Positions 1 through 11,084 of a DNA stretch of 64,000 nt are shown piece after piece. A model generated the notes under the pieces. That model was not told the origin of the DNA and searched no databases. It worked only from the letters and a program-made list of their open reading frames with translations. Source of the stretch: Gari tellinella (taxonomy: Eukaryota; Mollusca; Bivalvia; Cardiida; Psammobiidae); the NCBI GenBank assembly GCA_922989275.2, contig OV277858.1, positions 3,286,001 to 3,350,000 on the forward strand, given 5' to 3'. How positions within the stretch are numbered: position 1 is the stretch's first letter; each line of letters starts with the position of its first letter. The position numbers were made by a program, and so were the translations under genes.

Positions 1-245
1 GAAGATCCTTTAAAACTGGAGTGATGTGATTGTACCGTGGGGTCCTAGTAATAATGCGGGCTGCTGTATTTTGCACACGCTGTAGTTTGCATAGTAAGCT
101 TTGGGGAATCCCATACAGCAATGAGTTGCAATAATCAATTTTTGAAGTGACCAGATAATTGGTCAAGGTCTTTGAAGCTTCTGGAGAAAGGTACTGTATT
201 ATATGAATTATCTGCCGCAGCTGTGAGTAGCCAGACCTGCACACA
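1..245 (-). pseudogene. 3' fragment of a CR1/L2-clade LINE reverse transcriptase ORF (cut by the window edge)
   Basis: This is the block 1 copy of the minus-strand LINE seen whole at 44,703-45,963. Read on the minus strand it encodes the post-RT part of the protein, including the ITPVLKDLHWLP-type stretch that precedes the C-terminus in CR1/L2-type LINEs. Its 5' truncation point on the minus strand is near 245, where homology with the plus-strand LINE at 15,382-17,747 stops. Its 3' part lies left of the window. It has no RT catalytic core and cannot be functional. The family assignment rests on the C-terminal pattern, not on a search. Confidence 0.75.
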
Positions 246-899
246 GCGTTACCTGTATACACAGTATATTTTAGATTGTGTGACCACTGGTCAGTTAACA
301 AAGTAAACATGTATTTTTTGCACGTGTAATTGAATTGTCAGTGTGTCTTAATTTGCCAAACTGCATAGATGGGAATATGTTTGGAGCTTGGAATGATTCA
401 CCTTGCCTGAGATAGCAGATACTGTGAGTTTAAACCCTATCCCGTCCATGTCCTGTATTGCAATGTAGAGTAGTATAATTGCTTTCGCGTGGAATACTGT
501 TTGCAATTAATGCTTTATAGAATAGAGACCTTAGTCAGGCCTTCCTGTCTGTGTGTGTGGCTTTGGCTGTTATGTGGAGTAGAGTACGGCCCTGACCAGT
601 TATCCAATATCGCCAACATCCCTGTCCCTTTAACCAAAATGCTGAATATCTACATGTAATTTTAGCCATGTGACTTGTCTACGAGCCGTTGGAATTTGTA
701 CAGTCGGGTTGTATTAAGCTGAAGGCAGTTTCTTATAGTAAGGGTTTAAGAGTTTAAAAGTGTTCCATATAATTATTATAGCACTTGCTTTGACATTATT
801 TTAAACATATATATTCTATTTATATTTTAATCCTATTTTATATTGTGTGTTTGGGCTTTTGTGTAATTAGCCTATATAACCAAAATGGAGGTACGCTAG
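246..899. other. Unrecognised sequence duplicated in both blocks
   Basis: The sequence is single-copy in appearance and matches 45,964-46,616 with scattered substitutions. I see no ORF above background and no tandem structure. It joins the truncated LINE to the left inverted repeat of the 10-kb element. Confidence 0.5.
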
Positions 900-934
900 T
901 ATGCATAAGGCTAGTTTGTTTTGTAGGCTTAATA

Positions 935-960
935 CGGAAAAAAAGCTTGCTTTTTTTCCG
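935..960. repeat. Perfect 12-bp hairpin inside the left terminal repeat
   Basis: CGGAAAAAAAGC is followed after TT by its exact reverse complement. The same 12-mer is the innermost part of the right terminal repeat at 10,921-10,932, so the left end carries an additional inverted copy. Confidence 0.7.
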
Positions 961-1785
961 TTCTTAGGTAATGCACGGAAAAAACAAAGGATTTCCAATT
1001 CAATTCAATCCCTGACAGACTTTGAAAAGTGTTTGATTTGCGCGTGCTTAACTTCCTGTAACTAAGCAACAATACGAAATAGTACTAAAAGAATCCAACA
1101 AATGCAAGTGGTCGTCAGTTTTAAGCTCTCGATTCAAATTTTCGTTTTGTTATTCACCATATAATGAAGCAATAATTTATGAAGAAAGACGATATTTACG
1201 TGGCCTTTTTTATTTTAAATCGTAGTTAAACGAACTATATTTTGTGAAACCTACGCCGGAAACGGCGTAGTACTTCGTCTTAGTTCCGTCGTCAAATTAT
1301 GTCAGACAGTTTGAGTGATTAGGACCATACCATTTAACGATTAGAATCTACTATTGGACATGGATATTCCACTGGAAAACAGGATCTATTGAGACACAGA
1401 ATTGTATACACCCGGGATCAGTTATCAGGTAAGTTGATTTTAATGGTATTATTCCCTACTGCTATGTCTGAAGTATCGAAAATTCGACGAAATTGACATC
1501 AGATTTGTGCGGCTGCAATTATTGTATTATAACCGAATAATCCCCCGATAAAATATCTTTGCGGGACAGTCGGTGGTTTACACTGTACCAAAGATGGCTA
1601 CACGAAGCAAACCTATGTTTTGATATAAACTCGACATCAATAAGAAATGTCTGAAATGATTAAGAGCTAGAGACCACCAGTCGTTAAAGGTGTGTATAAG
1701 CGCCACAGGCTTCTGTGAAAGAAATGGATTTGTTTGATCCCAAATTGCGGAGGGTGATAACTGCTGTACAGGACTGCATGCTGTA
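961..1785. other. No gene seen
   Basis: This is AT-rich single-copy-looking sequence with a short hairpin around CGCCGGAAACGGCG near 1,253. No ORF or repeat unit can be supported. Confidence 0.4.
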
Positions 1786-1800
1786 GCGTGTTCAATTGAT
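1786..1800. repeat. Solitary terminal-repeat motif of the CTGTAGCG element family
   Basis: CTGTAGCGTGTTCAA matches the terminal inverted repeat of the element at 24,139-24,603. No partner end was found nearby, so this is a solo end or a degraded copy. Confidence 0.35.
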
Positions 1801-1891
1801 CAATTACCACTGTAGCAATTTGTGCAGAGTACACTACATTTTTCTTTCCAAATAACCCCGGTTACATTACACTTTAACTTTTGTTTTCATT

Positions 1892-1945
1892 GCAAACAGT
1901 TTGGACTTGGTAACCCGGCGTCTGATCAGCCTCCAAACTGTTTGC
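1892..1945. repeat. Short palindromic element, GCAAACAG family, member 1
   Basis: TGCAAACAGTTTGGA at the left and TCCAAACTGTTTGCC at the right are inverted copies around a short centre containing GGCGTCTGATC. The same ends recur at seven or more other sites in the window. Confidence 0.6.
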
Positions 1946-2279
1946 CACTCAATTTAAAACTTGTAGTCGGAGTTGTCAAAAAGTTGTCATTTTCTATATT
2001 TCATTGCAATGGGTTTCGTTTGAATGGAAGAATACCGTTTTCTCCACTCTGACTGTATTTTAGAGCCAATCATTGAATCATTATGGCCGTAGATGGCAAT
2101 CGATTTCTTTACTGAACTCATGACTGTATTCGGATGGTTACAGACTTGGCAGCCGGTACGTAGTTTAACAACAGCGATTTAGGGTTTATTTTACTGTTAA
2201 ATCATGCCGTTTGTTGTTTTTCATCGATTCATAAAAATGACAGTTCGGCTCCCGGTCAAAGACAATTAAATGCCATCTT

Positions 2280-3303
2280 TGAATCCACAGGTACATGACA
2301 CATACTTTATTATCTATTAACACACCCCCCCCCCCCCCTTAAAAAAAATTTTTTTTTTTTTACTATACTTCTATTATAGATACAAGGTAAACAGCGCAAT
2401 TCGACACCTAGTCTTTACTATCCACTTAAACTGATACTAAAATAGACTCGATCGCCGATATTCTCTTGTGGTATCCTCGGGCAAGGATTAATTTATCAAT
2501 ATCTACTTTTTATTTCATCAAATTCCGTCAAATAACGCCACAGTACGTGAATTATAACGAAAATAAGCATAAAAAAGTTTTCTGTCGTTCTCTTGGTACA
2601 GAATTTATTGCCCAAAATAAGGGGTAATCTAGTCGGTTTGCACATTTAACGGCCTTTACGGCTGGAACTTTCACCTAATTTCATTAGAGCAAACGCGTTT
2701 GTGTCGGAACATGACCCTCTTCACTATCAGCTATATGAAATATACATGTAATTTGGCATGAAATTGACAAGTGAAAGACTCATTTCATTGTGAATGCCAT
2801 TTTGAATACCGGAATGAATTGAATGAACGGAGCGATCTCATTGGTCAAAATTAAACAGGTAAAGTTTCTTTTAATTTTGCATTCTATGTAAATTATATAA
2901 AACTGATAATATTTCATTTAAAGATGATTTATAATATTTGGTGAAAGTTCCAGTGGCATAGGCCGTTTATTGTGGACAAATAACAGATCACCCCTACATG
3001 TACATTCGTTGCTATGTACCAAGAGAACGACAGAAAACTTTTTTATGCTTATTTTCGTTATAATTCACATACTGTGGCGTTATTTGACGGAATTTGATTA
3101 AATAAAAAGTAAATATTGATAAATTAATCATTTCCCGAGGGTACCACAAGAGAATATCGGCGATCGAGTCTATTTTAGCATCAGCTTAAGTCGATAGTAA
3201 AGACTAGGTGTTGAATTGCGCTGTTTACCTTGTATCTATAATAGAGGGGGGGGAGGGTTAATAGATAATAAAGTATGTGTCAAGTACCTGTGTTTGAATC
3301 TGT
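2280..3303. mobile_element. Foldback element with about 390-bp inverted arms
   Basis: The left arm (about 2,280-2,675) and right arm (about 2,938-3,303) are inverted copies with roughly 90% agreement by eye. Matching landmarks are ACAGGTAC near 2,290 against GTACCTGT near 3,286; AGAACGACAG near 3,022 against CTGTCGTTCTC near 2,581; and GGCGATCGAGTC near 3,160 against GACTCGATCGCC near 2,445. The central loop of about 262 bp has no ORF. The left arm carries a C-tract and an A/T-tract (2,325-2,361); the right arm has the matching G-tract. The structure fits a foldback or long-TIR MITE. No target-site duplication could be fixed. Confidence 0.8.
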
Positions 3304-3471
3304 AGAGGAAAATCCATATTTATATCTGGACATCGTCAAACCAGTCAAAATACTATCCCTGAAATCCTGAACGCCAAGGAGGGGAGCCTTTAATGCCAGT
3401 ATTTAAAGTTTTTGGCTTGACTCGGCAGCTTGGGCTTACATTAATCTGGAATTTTATTGTGACATTAACCT

Positions 3472-3873
3472 ATAGCGTGTTCAGTTAGTAACTTACCGTA
3501 TCGATTGCATCAATTGCATAAAAAAACATAACAATTTAACTAAAACAGACTGTTTGCATGATATCGATTGCGAATGGCACGAATGATCTCATGGGTAGTT
3601 AGCCAACACGAACAAGAAAAACAAAATGGTGACCAAATGAGTTTACAAAAATAAGCGAACAGTCCCGAATTAATTTCTCATCAATAAACCAACATTTTCC
3701 GATACTTAATGTATAAAAAAACCAGCTTACATCTGAGCAGTTAAATATTATTTTTATATGCGGTAAAATTGATGCATTTGAGTTAATTAGTAAACTTTTG
3801 CTTGTGTTATTTCGATTCGTACATAAATCGATTGTACCCAGGTAACCCTTGAATTAGTAAATAAACAGGGTGG
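3472..3873. mobile_element. Truncated relative of the CTGTAGCG terminal-repeat element
   Basis: The reverse complement of 24,225-24,600 aligns here. Shared landmarks are TATCGATTGC, ACAGNCTGTTTGCA, AAATGAGTTTACAAA, AACCAACATTTTCCGATACTTAAT and a final CATAAATCG. The left end (TAGCGTGTTCAG) matches a terminal repeat, but homology fades near 3,873 before the other terminus, so one end is missing. The two copies are in opposite orientations in the window. Confidence 0.6.
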
Positions 3874-3910
3874 CGCAACTGTTAATTAAACTTTTTTATT
3901 CACACTATTT

Positions 3911-5404
3911 AGCTCACCTGGCACGAAGTGCCAAGGTGAGCTATTGTGATCGCCCTGTGTCCGTCGTCGTCTGTCCGTGCTAAAAAAATGATAGTTAAGT
4001 GGCTAAAATTGACTAAAATAACTAGGCACGTAAGTGAAAAAACATTAACCTGGCAGTTTCTTGTAACATTAACCTGGCCATTTCTTGTGACCTGGCCAGT
4101 TGTGGGACTTAGGGGTAGGGTTAGCCTCCAGATCATTCTATAACAAAGTAAGATTTCAATTATGTGGCTTACCACACACATTTTAACCACATAAAAGAGA
4201 TAAAATAAAGAAGGCAATGGCCACTTAAATGGAGATTGTGGGTATGTCCGGCAGTCTGTCCGTCGTCAAACTTTTTGTTAATGATCTTCTTGGTCACTAC
4301 TGGGCCAATTTCTTCAAAACTTCATAGGATTGTTCCTTGTAGGATACTCTCTCAGATTTCTTCAGATATAGGTCACCCAAATGAAATTGTTGTTGCCATG
4401 GCAACCAATTGAAAAAACTTTAAAAATCTTCTTGTCAAAAACTACTGGTCCAAATTGAAAATAATTTTACCCAAATGTGCCATTTGTCGTATTCGACTGG
4501 CAAAACTTTAGCTATTCCATCAATTGAAATTACACCACGAAACAGATCTGACCAATCAAAAAAATGTTTATGGATTATGTTTGGCGTCTATTGCTCAACG
4601 AACTCAACAAGCCGATATTTTTCGTACTCCACGGCATGTGTCACACTACCTGTCGAACAAAATATGTGCTCCATGAGATTTGGTTGCTCCACGAAAATAA
4701 GCCAGTCGAAAACATCTATTGGTGACCGTTTATCAGATTTTTAAAAATGATTTTCCTATCTTAAAAAACATGGCCGCTAGTGGGTGGGGCAGATTTTCCT
4801 TAAATGGCTATATAGTGAAAACTTTAAAAAATCTTCTTGTCTGAAATCGATGATCCGATTTGAAAGTAATTTCACACAAATGATTCATATGGGCGACTCT
4901 CTACGAAATTTCTTAAAATAATTCTGATATATAAAAAACATGGCCCCCAGTGGGGAGGGGCACATTTTCCATATGTTACTGTATAGTAAAAACTTTAAAA
5001 ATCTTCTTCTGTGAAACTACTGGTCCAAATTGAAAATAACTTTACACAAATGATCCATTAATAAATCTATCAGATTGCTTAAAATCATTTTGTTATCTTA
5101 AAAAACATGACTACCAGTGGGTGGGGCAAGTTTTCCTTATATTTCTGTATAGAAAATCTTTAAAAATCTTTTCCCTGAGACTGTTGGTGTCATTTAAGAA
5201 TATTTTTACACAAATAATGATTCATATGTGGCCCTTTGCCAGTTTACTTTAAATAATCTTCCTAGCTCAAACATAACCACCAGTGGGTGGGGGTGAATTT
5301 ACCGATGATGGCTTGTATTGAAAACTTAACCATTACTGGTCCATTACCATGACCATAACCATAGGTACCAGGTGACCGATTAAGGACCGCATGTGGCTCT
5401 TGTT
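3911..5404 (+). mobile_element. AGCTCACC-hairpin dispersed element with about 170-bp internal monomers
   Basis: The start is a hairpin: AGCTCACCTGGCAC, then GAAGTGCC, then AAGGTGAGCT, followed by CCGTCGTCGTCTGTCCGT. The end is GTGGCTCTTGTT. The interior repeats a unit with landmarks AAAACTTTAAAAAATCTTC, ACTGGTCCAAATTGAAAAT, ACACAAATG and AAAAACATGGC, at about 4,400, 4,820, 4,990 and 5,155 (spacing about 170 bp). I know elements of this appearance as abundant non-coding repeats in bivalves. No coding capacity is seen; short ORFs inside are incidental. Confidence 0.6.
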
Positions 5405-5962
5405 ACTTATTTGCTCAGACGCACAGCTGCACATAATACTCAATACGAGGGGGGCTGCAGTATGGATAGATAGATAGACATGTAATCAAAAAATTACAAA
5501 ATAAATTTAATAGATCTATCTTAAAATATTCTCATCATCCATCAAAGAATTAAGTGCAATTCAACTGCCTTTTAAAGATGACATTTGACACTGGCTACAT
5601 TTAAAATTATTAAATTTATTTACCCCTGTGAATCAAGCAGTAGATCATCTCGATTTAAAATGTACCTTCCGCTTAATCATTTGATGTATACCCCTCTTAT
5701 AACCAGGACTAAACAATACTTATTGATGGAATAAAAAATGGCTAACAACTTACAGAACAGTGGAACTAAAGCAGAAAACATCTTCAAATGCTCTCTGCTT
5801 TACTTTCATCTTTCTTTAAGTGACCACCTGCTGTATACAATAATGATTACTGTAGCCTCAGTGGTGTCTACAGAGTGGTTAACCTCATCCTTGGCAACTC
5901 TCAAGACCTATGTTGGTTGTTTATCCTGAAAACTTACACATATTTTTAAATTATTTCAACAG
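5405..5962. other. No gene supported
   Basis: This stretch contains a short GATA run (5,465-5,480) and AT-rich unique-looking sequence. It ends in a plausible 3' splice site, TTATTTCAACAG, at 5,951-5,962. Confidence 0.35.
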
Positions 5963-6131
5963 GGGCAATGGTAATATGGTATGGATGGATCCCATGGATG
6001 AGTCAGATTTTATGGCACCAAAATACAAAATGGGTCATATAGCATGGATAGATGATGAGGGATGGAGAGATGATGTTTCAGGACAGCTGATTTCATCTTA
6101 TCTCATTGATCGAGATGAAAGCCATGTATAA
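5963..6131 (+). CDS. Candidate terminal exon of an unrecognised gene (speculative)
   Basis: A TTATTTCAACAG acceptor is followed by an open stretch ending in TAA at 6,129-6,131. The peptide is acidic and tryptophan-containing (motifs GNMVWMDPMDES and HIAWIDDEGW), not low-complexity and not a repeat translation. No upstream partner exon is found, no family is recognised, and the region lies inside the 10-kb insertion. It could be chance, an exon fragment carried by a transposon, or a real last exon. Confidence is low. Confidence 0.2.
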
Positions 6132-6310
6132 CATCACACTAACGTGGTACCAGACCTTTCAAGGGGAATTCAACTGCCATAAAATAGGTAAATTATTTCT
6201 TCTTTCATTAAGAAATTACAAAAATTTAGAAAAATGTAAAATAAAAAACACTGAGGTTAGCCTTTATTGAAATTGCGACATGGTGAAAAAAAATGCTACT
6301 CATCTGGGAC

Positions 6311-6378
6311 TTGCAAACAGTTTTGATACAGATAGGCACCACTTATGCGGGACCTGATCTGGATCTACTCTGTTTGAC
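6311..6378. repeat. Palindromic element, GCAAACAG family, member 2
   Basis: TTGCAAACAGTTTTGAT at the left pairs imperfectly with the right arm, which ends CTGATCTGGATCTACTCTGTTTGACA. The centre contains CTTATGCGGGACC. The layout is the same as in the other members. Confidence 0.5.
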
Positions 6379-6399
6379 ACTCAGAAGTCAGATTCTAAT

Positions 6400-7060
6400 T
6401 CTGTTAGGTAAAATAGATGTTTATTGAAATTTATCATACAATACTGAGCATGTACATGTAGCTATTTGTAGACTATGTGTAATGTATAAGAATTGTTAAG
6501 GGTTGTACCTTCAAGTACTTGAACCAGATACAAACTGCCTTGGCAAACAGTGTAGACTCACATGCAAAATATGAAGTATCTATCAAATGTAGCTGCAAAG
6601 CTGTGGACTATGTCAAGTTCACCCTATTTGACCTTTAGATGACATCTACATGGCCTTGACCTTTGTCTGGCTTAACCTAAGTTGTACTGTTCTCAAGAGA
6701 TTCTTTAATGCACATGCCAAAATGAAAAGTCACAAATTTATGGACTTATGGCCAATGCTAAATTCTGCCTATTTGGCCTTTAAAAGCTGAATCTCCTTTA
6801 AATGCAAAATATTTTCGTGTATTATGTTATGATTTAGAGAGCCTACAAAGTACAGTATATAGTAAAATATTTGAAAGAAAACATTTGAAAGACAAGTTAA
6901 AGGCAATGTGTGTGGGGCTTTAGATTGAAAAATAAGCCAGTAATGTGTACAGTTCTGACACTAACAGTATAATGATTTTCATTTCAGTCCATGAAATCTG
7001 ATTTATGATTACAAGTCAGTGCTCCACATAAGTTGGAATAATCAGACCAAATGCAGCTTT
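6400..7060. other. No gene supported
   Basis: AT-rich intergenic-looking sequence with no tandem unit or ORF above background. A half-palindrome GGCAAACAGTGTAGACT sits at 6,542-6,558. Confidence 0.35.
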
Positions 7061-7065
7061 TCTTC

Positions 7066-8045
7066 ATGTCAGCACCAACGCCTATGGTGTTACCATTCAT
7101 TAGAGTTGTCTTGAGAACAGGATTCTAATAAGTAGTCACACCACTGGGTTTAATGTAGACATAAAGAATTTATTTTCAGTTATCTGTAGCCCTGTATGAG
7201 TATAACTATGTCAACATTAATTTATTATCATTCTGATTTGGCTTTAGCTCCATTGATTGAATACATATACCAGACATGCTGGAAAATTCATGGGAAAGTA
7301 CAACTTGGCCAAAACCATGCCTTATTCACATGTTTCCATAAAGCCAAACAAAACTTAACATTGCCTCCAAATTTCAGCTTATGCTTTATAAAGAATAGTT
7401 AAAGAAACTTCAACATAACCTCCTACTTTTGCACAAGTAATTAGATGCTAAAGCAGGAAATTGTTAGAGACCACTAGTGTCACTGTGCGAATAAAACCTG
7501 CTATTTGGTCAATATGTTAAGTCGTACAAAACTTATAAAAGAAAACAACAACACAAAAGTCCTGACATGTTTGAGGCCTGTAAAGTGCCTTATACATAAC
7601 AAAAATTATTTATGTACTATCTATTGCAGAATGAGCCCTGTATGGTGGTCCATGACCAGTGCAATGTTTGGAATGACCAGTGCAATGTGTGGAATGTTTC
7701 CCTGCCTGAAGTGGTAAACAATGTAGGACAAGCATCAACCATAACATTCAGCAGTTTCCTATCCAAGATGTACTTTCATACAGATACCGGTAGTCAGAGA
7801 TTGTGATGCAAGAGAGAACAACATAATTATGTGCTGAATTGGAGTGATAAATATATGAACTGATTAGAGCGGTGGATACTTTAAAATGGATCAAATTCCA
7901 TGTCAGCACCAAATCCTATGGTGTATTTTAACTAATCATAAAAATTATCTTTTTGAACCAATTCTAATGAGTAGTCACACCATATGGTTTAATGCAGACA
8001 TAAAGATTTAAGTTCTTGAAGTACTCCCCCTTATGCGGAGCCCTG
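7066..8045. repeat. Two diverged direct copies of a 100-140-bp segment, about 835 bp apart
   Basis: The segment at 7,066-7,200 recurs at about 7,899-8,045. Landmarks shared in order are CATGTCAGCACCAA, CCTATGGTGT, AGTAGTCACACCA, GGTTTAATG, AGACATAAAGA and AGCCCTGTAT. The second candidate exon lies between the copies. Confidence 0.5.
7630..7806 (+). CDS. Second candidate terminal exon of an unrecognised gene (speculative)
   Basis: The acceptor-like CTATCTATTGCAG precedes an open phase-0 stretch ending in TGA at 7,804-7,806. A perfect-looking 21-bp tandem duplication near 7,654-7,695 encodes DQCNVWN twice. A CTIT-like hydrophobic segment and an FSSFLSKMYFH stretch follow. It is not recognised as a domain. 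It could belong to the same transcript as 5,963-6,131, but frames and a convincing donor (a GTAAAT donor sits near 6,187 in another frame) do not join cleanly. Treat as a hypothesis. Confidence 0.2.
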   Translation, partial: NEPCMVVHDQCNVWNDQCNVWNVSLPEVVNNVGQASTITFSSFLSKMYFHTDTGSQRL

Positions 8046-8896
8046 TATCCATGTTAATTCTTTAAAAGAAAAACAATGCTGTTGTAATTTGTGACAAATT
8101 ATTTTAATTATAGTCTAAAAGCTGTAATTATGTATATATGAAATTGAAACGTAACTTTAGTGTTATTGTGTTTTTTACTGCTGTGTACTATCAGAACAGA
8201 TGAAATAAATAAAAAGCAAATTAAATAATTATACATAATGAAATATTTTTCCTGTTGTGTTTATAAATAATTCCTAAAGTGCCAGTAAAAAAAAATCAGA
8301 ATTGAAAGCCCTAGAGAACCTTAATTTTAACAAGATCATGTTTTTCTTTTTGTCAATGTGATATTTCACTCTTTGACACTTTTTTTGAATCTCGATGCCA
8401 ACAATTGTCTCATTTACAGTAAAACATATCTAATACAACCACTACATGAGGTCCAATTGTTGGTGTGCAAGACAACTTGTCAAGTGACTGCATTATGCAA
8501 GAACATCTAGATAATAGTAAAGCAGAAAGCCCCTTAGGTGCTTTCTGATTACTTTCACCTTGCTTTACCCCTTTCCTCCATAGCCAAAAGTGCAAATCTC
8601 CTATATCAAACTATGTCAAAAACACTGACTGTTTAAAGTAAGATGAAAGTAACTTTTTGCAGGGAGCTCCTGTTAGAGCTTTTTGCTTTACTTTTATCTT
8701 GCTTTGAACTACCTCATGTTTTCAAAACAGTCACAGGGAAGCAAATTCTCATTTGATATCCTTATACTGAGGTGTAGGTAGAGGTGCTGTAGGCACTTCA
8801 GTTCTGTTGAGGAAAGGGTGAATGTATGGTCTCTGTTATACTGCAACAGAATGCAAGTTTTGACCACACAGCATTACTGTATTTCGCATCCTTTTT
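8046..8896. other. No gene; contains two hairpins
   Basis: AT-rich sequence. At 8,528-8,551 AGAAAGC and GCTTTCT form a small hairpin. At about 8,636-8,707 a longer one pairs AAAGTAAGATGAAAGTAA with TTTACTTTTATCTTGCTTT around GGGAGCTCCTGTTAGAGC. A related hairpin lies near 36,855-36,910. Otherwise nothing is supported. Confidence 0.4.
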
Positions 8897-10086
8897 ATGC
8901 CCCCCTACAACATAATCGGGGCTATACCGGTTTTTATACGCTCGTCTTCAGACGGGACGTATTATGTCGTGGCTCTGTCTGTCTGTCTGTCCGTCCATTA
9001 ACTTTTTCATGTCGGCTCTCTAATTCAAACAAATTTAGTTCGATAACCAACAAGATTGACCCAGACATTCAAGAGTTATGCCCCTTTTTTCGTCAAAAAC
9101 GGGCATTTTAGTTTGTCCGCTCTCTAACTGGAAATAATTTATTTTAATCCTTTGAAACTTGGTCACCATGTGTATGACCATAATATCTCGGTCAAGTTTG
9201 ATAACCAGCATGATTGCATCAGACATTCAAGAGTTATGCCCCTTTTTTCGTTAAAAATGGGCATATTTTAGTTTGTCCGCTCTCTAACTCAAACAAATTT
9301 ATTTCAATCCTTTTGAAAGTTTATCAGCATGTGTATGACCATAATGTCTTGGTCAAGTTCAATAACAAGCAAGATTGCCCCAGACATTCAAGAGTTATGC
9401 CCCTTTTTCGTAAAAAACTGGCATATTTTAGTTTGTTCGCTCCCTTACTCAAAGAAATTTATTCCAATTTTTTTAAAACTTAGTCAACATGTGTATGACT
9501 ATAATGTCTTGGTTATGTTCCATAACCAGCAAGATTGTCCCAGACATTCAATAGTTATGCCCCTTTTTCATATAAAACAGGCATTTTTTAGTTTGTCCGC
9601 TCTCTAACTCAAACAAATTTATTCCAATCCTTTTGAAACTGGGTCAGCATGTGTATTACCATATTGTCTCGGTTATGTTCCATAACCAGCAGGATTGCCC
9701 TAGACATTCAAGAGTTATGCCCCTTATTTTGTCAACAACGGGCATTTTTTAGTTTGTCTGCTCTCTAACTCAAATAAATTTATTCCAATCCTTTTGAAAC
9801 TTGGTCAGCATGTTTATGACTATAATGTCTCGGTCAAGCTCGATAACCAGCAAGATTGCCACTGACTTTTAAGAGTTATGTCCCTTTTATTGTCAAAAAG
9901 AGGCATTTTTTGTTTGTCCGCTCTCTTTCTCAAATTTATTTCCAATCCTTTTAGCATATGACCCCTAACTTTCAGGGTTCTTTCCCTTTTATTCACCTTA
10001 CCTTGATAGGGTTTTGGTATGACTACATTCTAAGATCAATTTGACGGGCGTATAATGTGCCCGGCTTGCGCGGTGCTCTTGTTGTT
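8897..10086 (+). mobile_element. Dispersed element with a CCCCCTACAACATAATCGGGG head and CTCTTGTT tail
   Basis: The head is two adjacent hairpins (CCCCCTAC...CGGGG, then ATACGCTCGTC TTCA GACGGGACGTAT), followed by TCTGTCTGTCTGTCCGTCC. The tail is GACGGGCGTATAATGTG, CCCGGCTTGCGCGGTG and CTCTTGTTG. This head-and-tail organisation resembles the AGCTCACC elements. The body is the 160-bp tandem array listed separately. No coding capacity is seen. Confidence 0.55.
8995..9955 (+). repeat. 160-bp tandem repeat, about six copies
   Basis: GTTTGTCCGCTCTCTAAC recurs at 9,111, 9,271, 9,431, 9,591, 9,752 and about 9,912, so spacing is a steady 160-161 bp. Each unit also holds GACATTCAAGAGTTATGCCCC and TGTATGACCATAAT. 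The short ORFs across it are translations of the repeat. Confidence 0.9.
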
Positions 10087-10920
10087 TTTGGTCTGTCTGT
10101 CTGTCTGCACAGAACTTTAATCTTGGCCATAACGTTTGAACAACATGGGTTAGAGGCTTTATATTTTGTATGTGTACTCACCTCAAGACGCTCTTGAGGT
10201 CAGTACAACTTGGGTCATGTCCTGCAAAGGTCAAGGTCATTTAGAGGTAAAATCCGGTGAAAGGGGAGGTAACGCATCCTATATTATTTCAAGTGAATGG
10301 GAAGGGAGGTAACTCATCCTAACTGGCCATAACTCTTTGATCATGTGATCATTTCTTAATTTAGAAATAAGTTTTCACTATGACATTTGACAAACCTTGT
10401 TATGACGACGACGTCCAGATGACGTCATGATACTATGGTGATGATGCATTTGAATAAGCTAGAACAAGCGGTTTTCTTTATATATTGCAACACAACAAAA
10501 ACAAGGAGTACAATTAGCCTGCTGTATGATTTTATTTGAAAGCCAAATGAATACATTGCAGTGACAAAAACCTCGGCCGTCGGGGGCCATTTGTCACTTT
10601 CTGTGACACCATTCTTGTTAGTCATCCTATTTTTATTAGTTCATCCGAGACTTTTCAAGTGAACTATATAGTTAGTCTATAGTGATCAGTAGATGTCTGT
10701 TGTCCATCTAGCGGCCATAGATTTACCCCTATCAAAATCATATTTTCTCAGGATATTCATCTTGAAGAGTTGTAGCTCCACTTTGAATATGGGTCGTATG
10801 GAGTCAAAAAGCAGGTCACAATGTCATATCTTAGATGATAATTTATTAAGACTCTAGGTAAAAGTACCACACTATTGTCAAAATCAAGAAGCATTAAGTT
10901 ATACTTATTAGTACAATTTT
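10087..10920. other. Dispersed-repeat debris
   Basis: A second repeat type starts with TTTTTGGTCTGTCTGTCTGTC and continues to a GACGACGTCC motif near 10,408. The rest has no ORF or clear unit. It ends at the right terminal repeat of the 10-kb element. Confidence 0.4.
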
Positions 10921-11084
10921 GCTTTTTTTCCGTCCATAGGCGAAGCCTAAATACATATTAGCCTTATGCATATTTCCAGAATAGAATTTGTTTAAAATTG
11001 GTTAGATCTACATATGGATATACAGATAGATTTTATTTGAATGTTGAATTGAGTTAGTTGATGATGTGGCTTTACTATAAACAG

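Larger units (their letters stand above)
900..10972. mobile_element. 10.07-kb inverted-repeat-bounded segment present only in block 1
   Basis: The left end (900-946) begins TATGCATAAGGCTA and runs to CGGAAAAAAAGC. The right end (10,921-10,972) is its imperfect inverted copy, beginning GCTTTTTTTCCG and ending TAGCCTTATGCATA. Block 2 has the same flanks but only 47 bp here (46,617-46,663): the left outer arm, a short spacer and the right outer arm. The interior holds many nested repeats but no recognisable transposase, so this is a large non-autonomous or composite element. If the target duplication is the outermost TA, the ends are TGCATAAGGC. It could instead be a plain deletion in block 2 between TTA and TA microhomologies. 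Confidence 0.6.

Noticed and set aside
9035..9607. ORFs with PFF.KNWHILVC-type peptides
   Set aside because: They are translations of the 160-bp tandem unit in successive frames.
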